NCBI GenBank assembly: GCA_905250125.1
Contig: CAJNOL010000260.1
Coordinates: forward strand, 115,970 to 179,969
Direction of reading: 5' to 3'
Source of the DNA: Rotaria sordida
Lineage: Eukaryota > Rotifera > Eurotatoria > Philodinida > Philodinidae
Length of the DNA stretch: 64,000 bases
The stretch's first letter is position 1. Every line of letters starts with the position of its first letter. The position numbers were made by a program, and so were the translations under genes. The notes under the pieces are model-generated. The model saw only the letters and a program-made list of their open reading frames with translations. It had not been told where the DNA came from and made no database searches. Below, one piece after another: positions 38,601 through 53,413 of the stretch.

Positions 38601-41600
38601 ATTTTAATCATATTTATATTCAGTGCTCATTTCTTTTTTCTATCATTTTACTTTATTTTTGATGAAGAAATAATTCTTTTTAGTCCACCTTCTTGTCTTT
38701 TTTTTTGAGCATAGATGCATGACATCAGTAGTATATTCATACAAAAACAAGATATTTGTCAATAAAAAACATCGATTCTTTGTAACTGAATATCATCATT
38801 TAGCAGCAGAACAAGATTCACTTTTTTTAATTGTCTGCTAGGTGTGCTTATAATTTGATAAGAGGTGTTGAATCTCCTTGAAACCGAAAGAGTTCATATT
38901 GAACAATGATGAATTTGAAATGAGTATCACACATTTGAAAATATCACTAGCTGGTGGAATTACAAAGATGACACATATTCTGAAAGATTTATATTTGCAT
39001 TTAGTAAACAATTTCAAATGACTTTTTATGAAAAAGCATTAGCAAGTCAAATTATTTTGTTCTGATGACAGTCTTTGTCACATATCATAGAACATTATTT
39101 TCGTGTAGAGAGAAAGTTTCTTTAAGCTTTTTCTAGAGAATTAAAAAAATACCTTGATCACTACTTTTTGTATGCACAGAGTATTTTTGCTTTGAAAAAA
39201 AAAAATAATTTATTTATTGATTCTTTTTTTTTAGCTTCGTTCATTACCAGAAGAACTTATAAATGAAACACCGGAATTTAAATGTCTTCAATCACGTTAC
39301 ACAGCTTTAGTTAATGAAAGTGTTCATCTTCGACATCAATTAAGTGATGCTCGAGAATTGGTTAAATGTACAAAAACAATTTATGATCATCATTTTGAAA
39401 AAATTGAAGTAAAAATTAATCTTTTTTTTTTTGCATAGAAAAAAAAAATTTTATTATTCTTTAGCAAGAAGAATTTGAAAATCAACGTAAATTAATTGCC
39501 AATATCGAACAAGTTGTTGCTGATTTAGCAGAAGCTCGTCGTGATTATGATCTTCTTCAAGTTGAATATGAAAAAGTCCTTATTGCTAATCAACAATCAG
39601 GTTTTTAGATGAAAATTTTTTCCTTTTTTTTTTTTTTGTTTTTGTTAATTTTTTTTTTCTTCAGTACCAATAACACGTGAAATGCGAAGTTTAATAAATC
39701 ATTTACAAGCTCAATGTAAATTATATAGTTTAGAAGCAAGTCGTTGTAAAAAACAATGTAAAGAATTAGAAGAAGAATTAACTAAACTTAAAGCAAAACA
39801 AGAAACAATTATAAGTAATGGTCTTAATACACAAATAAGTATGACTACATTAGAACCAACATCAGCTAGTTCAATAAATACAACAAATCAACAACAATCA
39901 CCATCAATTAAAGATGAAACAATAAATCCATTTGCAACATCAACATCAACTGTTATTAAAAATGAAACAATACAAAAAGAAGAATCAACTGAAGGAGTTT
40001 GTTTTATTTGAAGTGAAATTATTTATTTTTATTATTGATATTTTTCTTCTCTTTAGAATGATGATAGTCGTTTGGTTGAAAATTCCTTATTAGATTTTGG
40101 TGATGTTACTGAAGGTGATTTAGATGATAATTCAACATCAAATGCTCTTTCACGTCTTTCATCAAATCCAATGACAACAGAAGATAAAGATACTGAATTA
40201 CGTACACTTAAAAGTGAAAATAAAAAATTATCGGATATGGTTAAAGAATATAAAATATTATTAACCATGTATAGGTAAATTAAATTAACATTTTATAATG
40301 AATATGTTTTTCTTTCAATAAAAAAGAATTTTTATTTTTAAAATTCTTGTAGAAGTGCACCTAAAGAAACACGTGATAAAGCTAATTTAATGACATCGGA
40401 AAAAAAATTACGTCAAGAACTTGAAGAAACTCGAAATGAACTTAAAAAAGTTCAAAACTATGCAAAAACATTACGAAAAAAATGTAATGAAGATGAAGTA
40501 AGTTAATCATTTCATAATACTAATAAAGAACAAATTACTGAGTTTGGTTATTTTCTCGAAAAAAAAAATGTATATATAAGTCGGATCCACTCGATTTGGT
40601 TCGAGATCGATATTAGTGTCTCTAGTATTTATCCAATAAAAGCAAAAAGAGAATGTTTCACGTTCATCTTTGTTAATATTGAAAATATTCAAACATTATT
40701 TACAAAGAATTGGTTTCCGAAGATCAGCAAATTTTCTCTCTTACTCATTCGGATAAATTATCGTAGAGATTGCAATTGAAATAAATAAAAATTCAATGAT
40801 AATTTAAATCAGTTATATGATTGTATACAATTTTAAAACGATCTTTCTCTAAAATCTTCTAGCGAGACAATCACACGAACTTATACCCGCCGTTTGAGCT
40901 TATATTGGACCCACTAGGATGTCTTAGTGAGACTTGCGAAAGATTAATGAAGTTAGTACTCATTGATCTTCGGTTGATTACAATTCGTTGGATCCGGACC
41001 CGACGGATTCTACTGGGGGGACAAACTCTTTTGAATATTATATAGTGTTACTAAGACGTCATTGCAGGTTCAATATGAACTAAAACGGCAGGTATTAGTT
41101 CGAGTAGTTTACTCATAAGGATATCAGGCTAAGACTGTTGAAATTTTCCAGATACTAGAAATTATTTATCGATATTTCATTTATCTCGTGCACGATGATA
41201 CAATATCAATTGTTAAATTTTGAATACACACATGTCTCATTATTCAACTTACAAATAGTTATTAGATTTTCAGAATAAAAAAGTTTCGAAATGATTCTAT
41301 ACTAATTTTGATATTCTGAACTTTATAATTTCCTATTGAATCTTATTATATTTTTTGAGGTTCAAAATAAAATGCGATCATTTCAAGAAACAATTCGTGA
41401 TCTTGAAAAAAATTTAGAAACACGTAAACAAGAAGAAGCAGCATTACTTAATGAAATAGAAGTAACAGGCCAAGCATTTGAAGATATGCAAGAACAAAAT
41501 AGTCGTTTATTATCTCAATTACGTGAAAAAGATGATGCTCATATTAAACTTATGGTTGAACGTGTTAAATTACAACAAGCACAAAAAATTATGTCTGATG

Positions 41601-42332
41601 AAAAAACAGTTTTAGCACAACAAACAAATGTTTTACAAGAACAACTTGATGCACAAGTCATTAAATAAAATAAAATAATTTCTTAGTTAATATATTTGTT
41701 TTTGTTTTTTTTTGTAGGTAATAATGAATCAAAAATATGAAGAAACAATAGCATTACTTCGTAATACTGTACTTATACTTGAAAAAGAATTAAGTATGAT
41801 GCATCAAACATTAGATGCACATAAACGAAAAACAATTGAAAGTGCACAAACATCAGCTGATTTAAAACTTCATCTTGATCGTTATCATGCACAATTAAAA
41901 GAAGTTCAAGAATTAGTTGCTGAAAAATCTGAAGCACTTGAAAAACAAAATTTTAAAAATCGACGGTATATTATAAAGACTACAAACAAACAAAAAGATA
42001 AAAAAAATTAATTATTTTTAAAATTTTGTTTTTTTTTTCATTTTAGATTACAAGAAGAATTAAAAAATTTAAATCGAAAATTAGAACGAATGCGTAAATT
42101 AGAAATGGCATCAAATAAAGATGAAGTTTTATTAGAAGAAATACGTGAATATAAAGAAATTCTTCGTTGTCCAGCGTGTAAAAATAAACAACGTGATGCA
42201 ATACTTTCCAAATGTTTTCATGTTTTTTGTTATGATTGTCTTAAATCAAGATATGATTCACGTCAACGAAAATGTCCAAAATGTAACACAGCATTTGGTC
42301 AATCGGACATGCATAAAATTTGGTTGGTCTAA
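35621..42332 (+). CDS. RNF20: BRE1 (RNF20/RNF40) E3 ligase for histone H2B
   Basis: Fifteen exons, all in phase: 35621-35821, 35895-36062, 36117-36406, 36480-36556, 37369-37526, 37595-37846, 37933-38058, 39235-39408, 39465-39600, 39665-39996, 40057-40274, 40353-40497, 41360-41656, 41718-41965, 42047-42332. They give about 1035 aa (human RNF20 975). After a Gly-rich start come long coiled coils (for example LITHLQ-like repeats, EEELTKLKAKQE, LEKNLETRKQEEAALLNEIE). The C-terminal C3HC4 RING reads CPACKNKQRDAILSKCFHVF then CYDCLKSRYDSRQRKCPKC, ending FGQSDMHKIWLV, nearly the RNF20 consensus. It monoubiquitinates H2B in the nucleus with the E2 RAD6, upstream of H3K4 and H3K79 methylation. The C-terminal exons are compact, while introns 4, 7 and 12 are 0.8-1.2 kb. 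Introns 4 and 12 carry foldback insertions. One donor each at exons 10 and 13 is weak (GTTTGT, GTCATT) but required by phase. Confidence 0.96.
36951..37365. mobile_element. Foldback MITE in RNF20 intron 4 reaching the 3' splice site
   Basis: Inverted arms of about 180 bp (36951-about 37130 and about 37185-37365). Left reads CTCGAAATGATAAAAAGCTT; the reverse complement of the right end reads CGAGATGATAAAAAGAGCTT, and similarity continues through TTCGTTT, TTGTTTTCTTTT and AAAAATCGAAT to the centre. The element ends 1-3 bases before the AG (37367-37368) that defines exon 5. There is no coding capacity. Arms are roughly 80% identical, so it is not young. Confidence 0.75.
38059..39234. other. Long RNF20 intron 7, nothing recognised
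   Basis: The 1176-bp intron has GT/AG ends in phase with the flanking exons. AT-rich throughout, with one short patch near 38520-38580 of mixed composition. No repeat family or coding remnant was identified. Confidence 0.5.
40868..41113. mobile_element. Foldback MITE in RNF20 intron 12
   Basis: Inverted arms at 40868-40931 and 41046-41113. Left contains CCGTTTGAGCTTATATTGGA; the reverse complement of the right contains CCGTTTTAGTTCATATTGAA. About 115 bp of unrelated sequence separates them. A related single arm occurs at 6050-6115 in DHX36, so this is a dispersed family. No coding capacity. Confidence 0.7.
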
Positions 42333-45300
42333 TTGTATAGTTTCTCGTTTACTTTCTTTCTTTTTAATTTCTTTTCTTTTTTTTTTTGTTTTTTGTTTCT
42401 TTGTCTTCGATCGATCACATGTATCATCAATTACTATTACTATTATTATTATTATTATCTTCGATCAAGATCTAACTGTTGTTCCTTTTCTTTCTTTTCT
42501 TTTCTTTTCTTTTTCTCTCTTTTCGTTGTTTAAATGTTGGCCTGTGGGAAAAAAATAAACTTATAAAATAAACATGCAACGAAAGGATAAAAAAACCAAA
42601 TTTATTTGTCTATGAAAAAAAAAAATTTATATTATCGATGGTTATTGATCGAATTCATTCATATGAATAGATATGATAACTTTGTACCAGAGATAGACGG
42701 TGTCATCCCACGCTCTTGCTCACACTTACACGCTTCGTACACCTCTTTGTTTTCATTCTTGGTGAATATGTTTCGAAAACACGAAATCGTTTCTTACATA
42801 TTCTTTCAACACAAATACAATCATGAGATGGCATAATATAAGCTGTATGAAGTTTCGCACCATATAACATAGGCGTGCGCTAGTGTGCGAGACAGTCTCA
42901 TCTATCTCTGCTTTAAACACAGTTAACTCTTTGTTGATGTCTTCACTTCGGCAGTTCATTGCTGTCCTGGAGTTCGCCTGGATCCATCCATAGAAAATTA
43001 CAAAAGCTTGATACTTTTGTCTTATTTAAGCTATCCATTTATGTACTATAAGTCTCTAAATACTCTTTTTTTATAAAGATTTATGCGTCAGTTTTCATAG
43101 ATACAATATAAAAAAGATACAAAAATATATTGTCTAGAACTGTTTTTATAACATCATTGACGAAGTTATTTGAAAAAAGATTCTTAGATCTAGTCATTTC
43201 AGTCTAGGAACGGTAGAAATATGCTGATATGTTTATATATACAATCGTCTATTAGATAATAGGTGGAGAAATTTTTCTTTTTAATTATCTTTTTCTGTTT
43301 CCCATAGCAACTATCTAATTTGTTGTTGATCAAAGAAAAACAATCACAAATTTCAGACTATATAAAGAAAATGTAGATCATTACTATTACTGATGAACGT
43401 ACAAATAAACGAATCTATTTAGGAAAACTATTGGGAAACAACAGATAGCAGCTTTAGCTAGACGAAAAAACGATGTTTATAATATCGTTAGTGCTCTTGA
43501 GCCTATGTAAATCCACAACTGTATTTTTTTCTGTTTTAGATCTATTCATGATTTCTAGTAAGAATATTATGCACCTACTAAAGACTAGAAATTATCGAAG
43601 AGAAATAAACAGAAAGAATAAATGTTAATGTAGTACTAAACAAGAACCGTAAAGTGAGTCTACTTAGATCACAAGACAGCAACGAAGGATTAAGGAAATT
43701 TACAAACGTGAGATATTCGAATGAGAGAAAACTGTAATTATATATGGATGGTTTTCTAGACATAAGTTTTATTGTTTCGTATACTGTGATTATTCAAGAT
43801 CGAATTGATAAGAATATTTTCCCCAATTTAAATCGTGCTTTTTAAGTTCGTAATATCAAATTATAGAAAGTAGAAACTATCAATATAAGGAATGAATATC
43901 TTGAATATAACTATATTGAACAATTTTGAGACATTCTTTATAAATAACTTTTTATCCTCTGACATTAATCTAGTAGAGTTAGTGTTGAGTAAACTACGAG
44001 AATAGATCATGCAGATGCTGATTGCTATATTGCTATGATTAAATTAGGGCGAAGTCACTTCCTTGTGAAAATGCAAAATGGACCTTAAATGAACCATATC
44101 TCTTGAATGACGTGGGAATTGAATTTATTGTTAATTTGATTTTGTTGTGTTTTATCACAGTTATGTTGCTATTTTATCTGTACAAAGTCGAAAATTTACT
44201 CATTACGATTTCGGAGCATGATTTATGATTAAACAATTGCAAAGACGGCTATTGTCGAATTGAAGTCAGTTCTTTCTGTGTGTGGGTTGTATTGGCATTG
44301 TTAGTCTTTATTTTCTTTTTATAATATTGAATTATTCATTTTGATTTCGATTCGAAATCACTTATTCTTATTCTAGAGATCTCGTTCAAAAGATAATTCA
44401 TAGCAAAAACTGTAGATTTCTATCTTTTATCGATAGGAAACTATTTAAAAACGACTGTAAAATGCTTTTTGACTATCTATTACTTCCTACAAAGTTTTTA
44501 ACATGAATATCATGTTACTTATAAATTTATATCGAAAATAGAATAACTCCAGAAAAACTATTTCTCATGTTATTGCTCACGAAGCATGTATCAATAATAA
44601 AACAAATTGTAAGAAAAAATGTTACTTTCATATTTGTAAATAAGAAATTTTTACAAACTATTCTACAAATCGATTATGTCCATAGTTGTATATATCAACT
44701 TGGCAAACATTGGAATAATCAGTCTGTATAACTAAATAAAATAAAAGACAAAAAAAACCATCTTTTCTCTAACTCATAAATTTTAGCCAAGAAATGATGA
44801 AAAGAAGTTTAAATTTTCTTTTTTGCAAACTCGTAGTTTATTGAATTCTCTAGACAATACTCTAGAAATCTTCTCGATTCGATGCTTTATTATTCTTAAT
44901 AGATAGTTTGTATGAATGAGTTAAAAATGACTAATAGGAAATAAACGGCTAACATCAGTTTTTTATTTAGCCTAAAAACTTCTTCATCAACATTATCAAT
45001 GATCAGATTGAGCTCTCCTATGAATATCTCTTATGATATAATATTTCAATCATCATAAAACATATGAATCAATAATTACTTGATAACAAACATTCTCCTT
45101 ATGAATTTTTCAAAAATACTGTTAGCACAATCTTAATATTCATGATTGAATTTGTAATTTCATTTATATTTGTGCATCTTGACCTTTTTTTTTTTAAATA
45201 AATACTTAGTGCCATTATTTCTTCTGCAGAACATCTTCAAGACAATTTCTCTTAAGTTAACTAACATTCATTTCTTCTCTAGTAATTATTCTTAATCAAA

Positions 45301-46127
45301 TATGATATAAGTACTAACTATTTCAATTGTTTATTTATATATACAAAAAAAAAGAAGAGTCGATTGTTGAAAAAAAATATTTACAGATGAAAAACTCCCT
45401 TAAGCAGTAATTAATATGTTATGTATGGAATGACTATATATATAGAAGAAGAAAAAATGTGTTCGTACAAGTGTCATAGAAAGTAATACACTAAGTGCCA
45501 TTAATATTTATACATAATCATAAGATACATTCAGGCACTGTTCTCTTATCAGCTAATAAGGTCAATTATAATTATAGAAAATAGTTCAAATATATTTTGC
45601 TTTGAGGAAAGAAAGATTAAACGAGAAAATGATAACAACATGTCATCCAAACACACACACATATGTTAGTAATTTCTCAGTTTCATTGTCAAGAACATCA
45701 ACATCATATAGAAGAAAGATTAAGCTAAATCTTTCACATAATAACTGTAGCAAAAAAAATCCTCACCAAATCCGTTAATATCTTTATATTAATGACATAA
45801 AAAATGATTCAGCTACATTTATTAAAATTTTAAATTATAGTGAAATATTTTTCATAAAGAAATCGATTGTCTAATATTACAGTATCAGAAAATTATGCGA
45901 TGAAATTCGATTACATTACAGTTGTTTTTTTCATGGCGAGAACGTACACAATGTCGGCTAGTTTATTTTTCTTTTCTATATTGAGACAAATACAAAGCTC
46001 ATTCACTACTGCAAACAAAGAAAAATCAACGAATATTGACAGACAATATATTTAATATATGGACGACTAGATAAAGTTGCACACAACAAAATCAATGAAT
46101 ACATTTTAATCAAGTCATAAAAAAATT
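42333..46127. other. Intergenic between convergent RNF20 and ACAT genes
   Basis: The start is a pyrimidine-rich RNF20 3' flank (TTTCTTTTCTTTTCTTTTC near 42492 and an ATT microsatellite near 42440). About 42688-42910 is bounded by short inverted ends (CAGAGATAGA and TCTATCTCTG), a possible 220-bp MITE. The rest is AT-rich without supported genes; the open frames seen are short and motif-free. Confidence 0.5.
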
Positions 46128-47771
<1,644 letters not shown>

Positions 47772-47794
47772 TATTCAAAAGAAAAAAGCTATCT

Positions 47795-48923
47795 AAACAA
47801 AATAAAGATTGATAATGAGAAAATTATCGTATAATTTTTCAAAAGAAGTCTAGTTGTGTAGAACACATGCTTACGAGTAATGGCTGTGATTTGAGAATAT
47901 GTTCTCATATAATACATTAAGTATTTCATCGCTTTAGCGTATGTTTATATAGAAATACAACCGATGCTATAAGAAAGAAATGAACCGTGACGTACAAACA
48001 TGCAATAATTATAAACGAATAAAAGTAAAGAAGAAGCTATGAAGATAAACATAAAGTGAAAAAGAATAGATGAGAATTTTCTATTACAGTATTGTTAAAT
48101 TATTGTTATTATAATATCTTAATGATTCAATATTAATTAGTTATTTTAATTACTTTTTTTTGACATGAGCAATTAGATACAATTATATACTCAAAAGAAA
48201 AATCATCATGCTACTTTTCAGATATATACACACATACAAATTATACAAGTAAAAATTATTAAAAGAATAAAATAAACCGTTACTTCTATGACAACATAAA
48301 TGCACATTATCATATTTCACAACACATTGTTTTGCTTGAATTCAACACACCAAAACATGTATTTTCATTTAATAATATTATTGAGCTTTTTCTCATTCCT
48401 TGATGATTATTATGCTATAAAATATACTACTGAATCGGCCTCAAACATGATACGTCTATTCAAATTAACAAATGAGCCGTTCTTTTTATTACACAATGTA
48501 AGACCACCTGTGACATACCAATGAAAACAACAAAAAATGTATGATTCTTACAAATAGTTATTTATAGTATTATTGTTCGCATAGATTGTGATCAAAGCTA
48601 TACCTGTCTGAGACTTCAAAGCTTTTAACAATGATTTCCATACGAAACAATTTTTCATATCAATATATATATAAATTTACATGAATAGTTAATTATCTAA
48701 AATGAAGATTGAAAAAGTAATATTATAAGTAACAATATACCAATAACCGGATTTTATGTCTATTTAAATTAATGAGAAACTGTCCGTTAATAAAACAAAA
48801 ACATGAATAACAATAATAATAATATTCACGGTAAGTTAAAACAATATCAACGGAATGACTATGAGATAAAAAAAAACACAAAGAATAAACGAAAGAAAAA
48901 ACAAATTATACTGTTTTGTTTAA
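47795..48923. other. Intergenic between ACAT and FAM174-like genes
   Basis: AT-rich, no supported gene. Both neighbours are on the minus strand, so it should hold the ACAT promoter (or upstream leader region) and the 3' UTR of the FAM174-like gene. Confidence 0.45.
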
Positions 48924-49379
48924 TTATTTTCGTACAAATAATGTATCATCTTCAATTTCATCTTCATCATCATGAGCACCGAAGAGAGGTTCCGCCATCG
49001 TACCTGGATCAGTAATCAATGTATATCGTTTTGGTTGACGTTTTTTACGTAAACTAAAATAATAATAATAATATACAAATGTATAGATTCCAAATACAGG
49101 CAATTTCTTGTGCAAAAAAAAACAAACAACAATTTGCTTGCTTTTTTTCTTCACTTACAAAAATGTTTTTATTCCAATGTACATTAAAATGAGACATGTA
49201 ATACCAGCAAGTACAATAACAGCACGTAATAATGTGCCTCGATCCATGTTTGCAAAAGCGTCATGTAGTATTACTTTGCCTTGGTCAAGTCGATTTTTTA
49301 TAGCTAAACCTGCTTTTGTACTATTTTCATTCACTGCTGTGATAGTAGTAGGTGAACTTATTATTATATCATTCGACAT
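48924..49379 (-). CDS. FAM174-like single-pass membrane protein
   Basis: Two exons on the minus strand (49379-49159, 49053-48924) encode about 116 aa. One hydrophobic segment (LLRAVIVLAGITCLILMYIG) is followed by a basic patch LRKKRQPKRYTLI and an acidic tail GAHDDEDEIEDDTLF. This order (TM, RKxRxxRYGLL-like, acidic DDDxTLF) is the FAM174A/B signature. In vertebrates these proteins have a signal peptide and sit in the Golgi/plasma membrane; FAM174A/B have been linked to Golgi integrity. Here no signal peptide is seen from the ATG at 49379. An acceptor 28 nt upstream (49408-49409) leaves the frame open as FIDALCARI, so an unseen 5' exon supplying a signal peptide is possible. Confidence 0.75.
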
Positions 49380-49409
49380 TATTCGTGCACACAATGCGTC
49401 AATGAATCT

Positions 49410-52400
49410 AAAACGAACAGGGAAAATAAATCAGAAGCAGGTGTAGTTCTCTCGTTTTATAATATAAAAAACGAAGAAAAGATAAAAAAAAAAGAAAAGA
49501 CAACCAGTCATATAAATTATGATTCATAGAAGTTCAGAAAATGCAATTAAAGTAACAGACATTTTTGTTAATAATACAGATAGTAGCGCTATGCTAAAAT
49601 AAGGGCATCTGTGACATTATATGACAAATACTGGAGTAAATCGAAAGAGGACACTACCATTCATTAGTAAAACACTATAACATGATCACTTGTCGTGTTG
49701 TTTATTAAAATTTTTTCTTCAATACTATGTGTACTCTTCTCCCAAGGGTCAATACTACAATATTGTGTCTGATCTCTAAGACAAATAAGAGTGATCAAAT
49801 AATTCTTATACTATTTTAACATTTATCATTCGTTTTTCCATGATATTATTTGTAATTCGTTATGAGGATTAGGCAAATTTATAATATAGTGCATTATTTT
49901 TTCTAATATTCCTTTGCTTTCTCAAAGATGTCACCAATTATACAATAATAGTAGTGAAATTTTCAGCATATCTAACAAATTTAGTTACAAAATCATGTAT
50001 GTTAAGTCATGATCATGATATGAATAGCATGAGGTTATATTGATATGTTCGTTGAAAGATAATAACAAACATTTTTTACTTTTCTCTATATATTTAATAA
50101 TAGTAAATAGATATGATTTATTTGATAGACCAGGAAAATTTCACAACTGTATCTAATACTCTTCAAAATAATACTTTGTATAAGTGTCCAATGAGGATAA
50201 TCTTATCAGGATCGAATCGACTCTTGAAACTTTGAAGATCTTTAAAAAAAAAACTTCTGTCCCAGGTGAAGTGTTTGCTCTATGTATAGAATACAGTTCA
50301 ATTAATATTATCATATGAAGAAAACATAGATTAAAAAGATGAGACATGTACATCGACATGTACAATGGAAGAAGTGAACATCTTATGCGATTAAAAAAAA
50401 CTTGATTTTATCTCCTTTTTCGCGAAGGAAGAAAAATATTTTTATTTGAATTTCAAAAAAAAAATCTCAACACTTTTAACGTTAAAAACATTTGCATTAG
50501 CGAATATTGATCCAAATCATATTTCCCAAAAACCACAATGAATCAAAATTTCCTTCAATTAAGATTTAAATCTTTGAAAACTAGCTACGTAACTGGCAGT
50601 GCTTGTTGATACAAAATTTTTATGCGGAGTGATTAAAAATTTTACTATCTCGTATCGTTTCATTCGAAAAACTAAACTGTCATTAAATACTAATTGCGAC
50701 ACTTCTTAAAACAAACGAAGTTCTGCAGATGTAAAAATTTTCGTAACATATCATTCAAATTAAACATCAAAGAATTCTTAGATCAACTATGTTCGTATAG
50801 TTGTTAATTTTCATATAGAGAAAAAAATTTCTAGTTTAACTTTACAGGATGTTGGAGAAAAACATAATTTATTTCTATATTTTTGAAAAAAAAAAGTCAG
50901 CAACTTCTCAGTGCTTATTTGTTTTCTGGTCTTTTGACTAATCAGAATAATAAAAACTTCCAATTATTGGGAGGTATCACACCTTCAACACTCTCCCGTT
51001 GAGCTATCCTTGGATCTAATACATTTTTCTTCCATGACCATTAGTCTTAAGTAGCGATAGTTTAATACAAATGCACAAGAAATAATAAGGCCGAGCCATT
51101 ACTTCTAGTATATAATTCAAAAATGCTTATCATTCTCGGATGGACAACAAGACAAACAATCTGATGTTCGTCATAACTGTACCATAATGTTGGTCAAAGT
51201 CTATAGAGATCTTTTTACATGTGTCTTTCCTTTTTAAACATTCAAGCCTTGAGTAATTTTCGTTTTTCTGTATAACTACATGACTGAAAATACACACCAA
51301 TTAATAATATATTAAGAAAATAAAAACTATTTTTCTATATCTCTACAAGAAAGATTTGCAAATCAGAAATAAAACTAACTAATCTTATTCATTTGACACG
51401 ATAATCATGTAATATTGATGAACTCGTCAAAGAAAAAAAAAAGAACAAAAGGCTTGTTGAATGATTCGAAATCACCTTGAATTCATGTGACAAGTGCCGA
51501 TGAAGATAATATGATATTAAATAAGATAGACAGAGCAAACATTGACGAAGTTGATAAATCATTTGAGGTTACCCTTGCCTGGGACCATTCTTAATTGGTA
51601 AAAACTCGTCTCATGAGAAACTTTCCGAATTCGTCTTGTCACTTGTGTCCTTAACTAATTTTTCAAGAGATATTTTATTGATTCAATGATCATCTGACAT
51701 TTTCTTTGTTGAAAGAAATATGAGCTATAGCACACAAGAATATAACATGAGAAACAAAAGATGATTATTTAATAGAATGTTTGATTTTCACGCATTCTCT
51801 ACACTTGATAGCAAGTTTCATATCATAAAGATTACTATCTACATATTCTTTAAGATGAAATGCAATTATTGAAGGGTATGGTATTGGATGAGGTAGCAGG
51901 TCTTCTATACACTCACACTCATGCTCGCATGTGCACTTATTATATATTGATAGAATGATTAAGCCAATAATTGAATATTAACTACAATTAGTGAAAGACA
52001 AATGTATGGGAACAAATTTGTTAGAGATGTATATGGCCTTAGTCGGAGAGCTTTCATTGTTTTCGAAAAATAATGATGGTTTCAAATCACTGTCAAAACT
52101 ATTCTTTATGACAGCTCGTATGACTCAACTTTTGTCACAAATGCAATATAAGAAAACAGTTGTTTGTAATGTAATTCTTGGTTTTTGTTTTGTATGAATG
52201 TTTCGAGAGATTTGATTTTATGAAACATAATTAGAATTACACAGAGTGCACTCAAAAAATCTTTCACATCACAAGTGCTCTTGCTACACCAAATATTTGA
52301 GCTTTTGAAGCGCAAATAAAGATTAATCAAGACACAGAAACCAAATTGAAAATAAATCAAATATTTGAAAAATCTGTATTGCTATGAAGATGTTAAAGAA

Positions 52401-53413
52401 AATTATATATAATCTCGAATTATTTAGTACAATCGATAGAATCTACATTGAAAATATAAATAAAGTAGAAATCATTTTGTTTTTTTTTTCAATACAACAA
52501 TGATAATCAAGTAAAAATTTCGAGTTTTGCGATAGTATCGAATGATATCTAGTATCTATTCAAAAATATGTGTCATAACTCTGTAAATATATAGATAAAT
52601 ATAGCCTGAATGCTTTTTTCTTGATAAAAAAATCTTGATACATTTTTAATAAACTCGCCTAATGTGAATCAACTTTTGACACAATAGCTGGAAATATGAA
52701 TTGCTAACTTTTATGACTTGTTTTTGTTAAATAGCATTGGATTATTTTCTCTTCTAGAATGATGTACTTCAATGAGATTTGTCAACTGATATTCTTACCC
52801 TTATGATACATTACGAAAAAAATCATTCAAAATTACAATCGTTTTTTGATTGCTGAAATTCTCCATGACAATAGATATTCTTTTGAATATAATTGTCTTT
52901 TTATTCATACAATCTCAGTGTCGATGGTACTATTGTTCTAGAATTTATCGAGAACCGGTATACACACAAAGACGATCAGTTCTTAGCTCTTTCAATGATT
53001 GATCTCCGACGAAATATATTTGTTTATCTAGTCCGCATAATAAATGTAAAACTAAAATATCTTCGAGAGTGTAAATTTCTTTATACAAGCATGAAACATA
53101 TATGTATTCATTATCAATAAAAATATCTTATACAACGATGCATTGCGTTCATCTCTCTTTGATATTTGTCCATCATCATAATCAATGAAAATGTAAAAAA
53201 ACAAAAGAAAAAAGAAACAAGCATACTTGTCGTTGATATTAAATAGAATAATATAAAATGTTTGAAACCAAATAAAATGCTCTACGCTCAGGTACAAGCG
53301 AACAAAAGAAGCGATAAATTAATGCGTATAGATACAAGAAAAAAGAAACATGATAAATCAGCCGGTTAGAAAAAAAACAACCAAAATCACAAATTTCTTT
53401 TGGTCACTAACGT
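49410..53413. other. 4-kb intergenic region before ARPC2 3' end
   Basis: No protein gene supported. It holds a tRNA-like or SINE-head-like stretch (50960-51014, minus). Otherwise AT-rich with open frames under 85 codons and no family motifs. Confidence 0.5.
50960..51014 (-). pseudogene. tRNA-like fragment with Pol III A-box
   Basis: On the minus strand, CCAAGGATAGCTCAACGGGA then GAGTG matches the 5' part of a tRNA, with A-box consensus TRGYnnAnnGG and a closable D arm. GGTGTGATACC then resembles a weak B-box (GGTTCGANTCC). No normal anticodon arm fits between them. It is a decayed tRNA or a tRNA-derived SINE head rather than a working tRNA. Confidence 0.3.

Noticed and set aside
49155-49394. 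Earlier start of the FAM174-like protein at 49394
   Set aside because: The codon there is TTG, not ATG. The first real ATG in frame is 49379.
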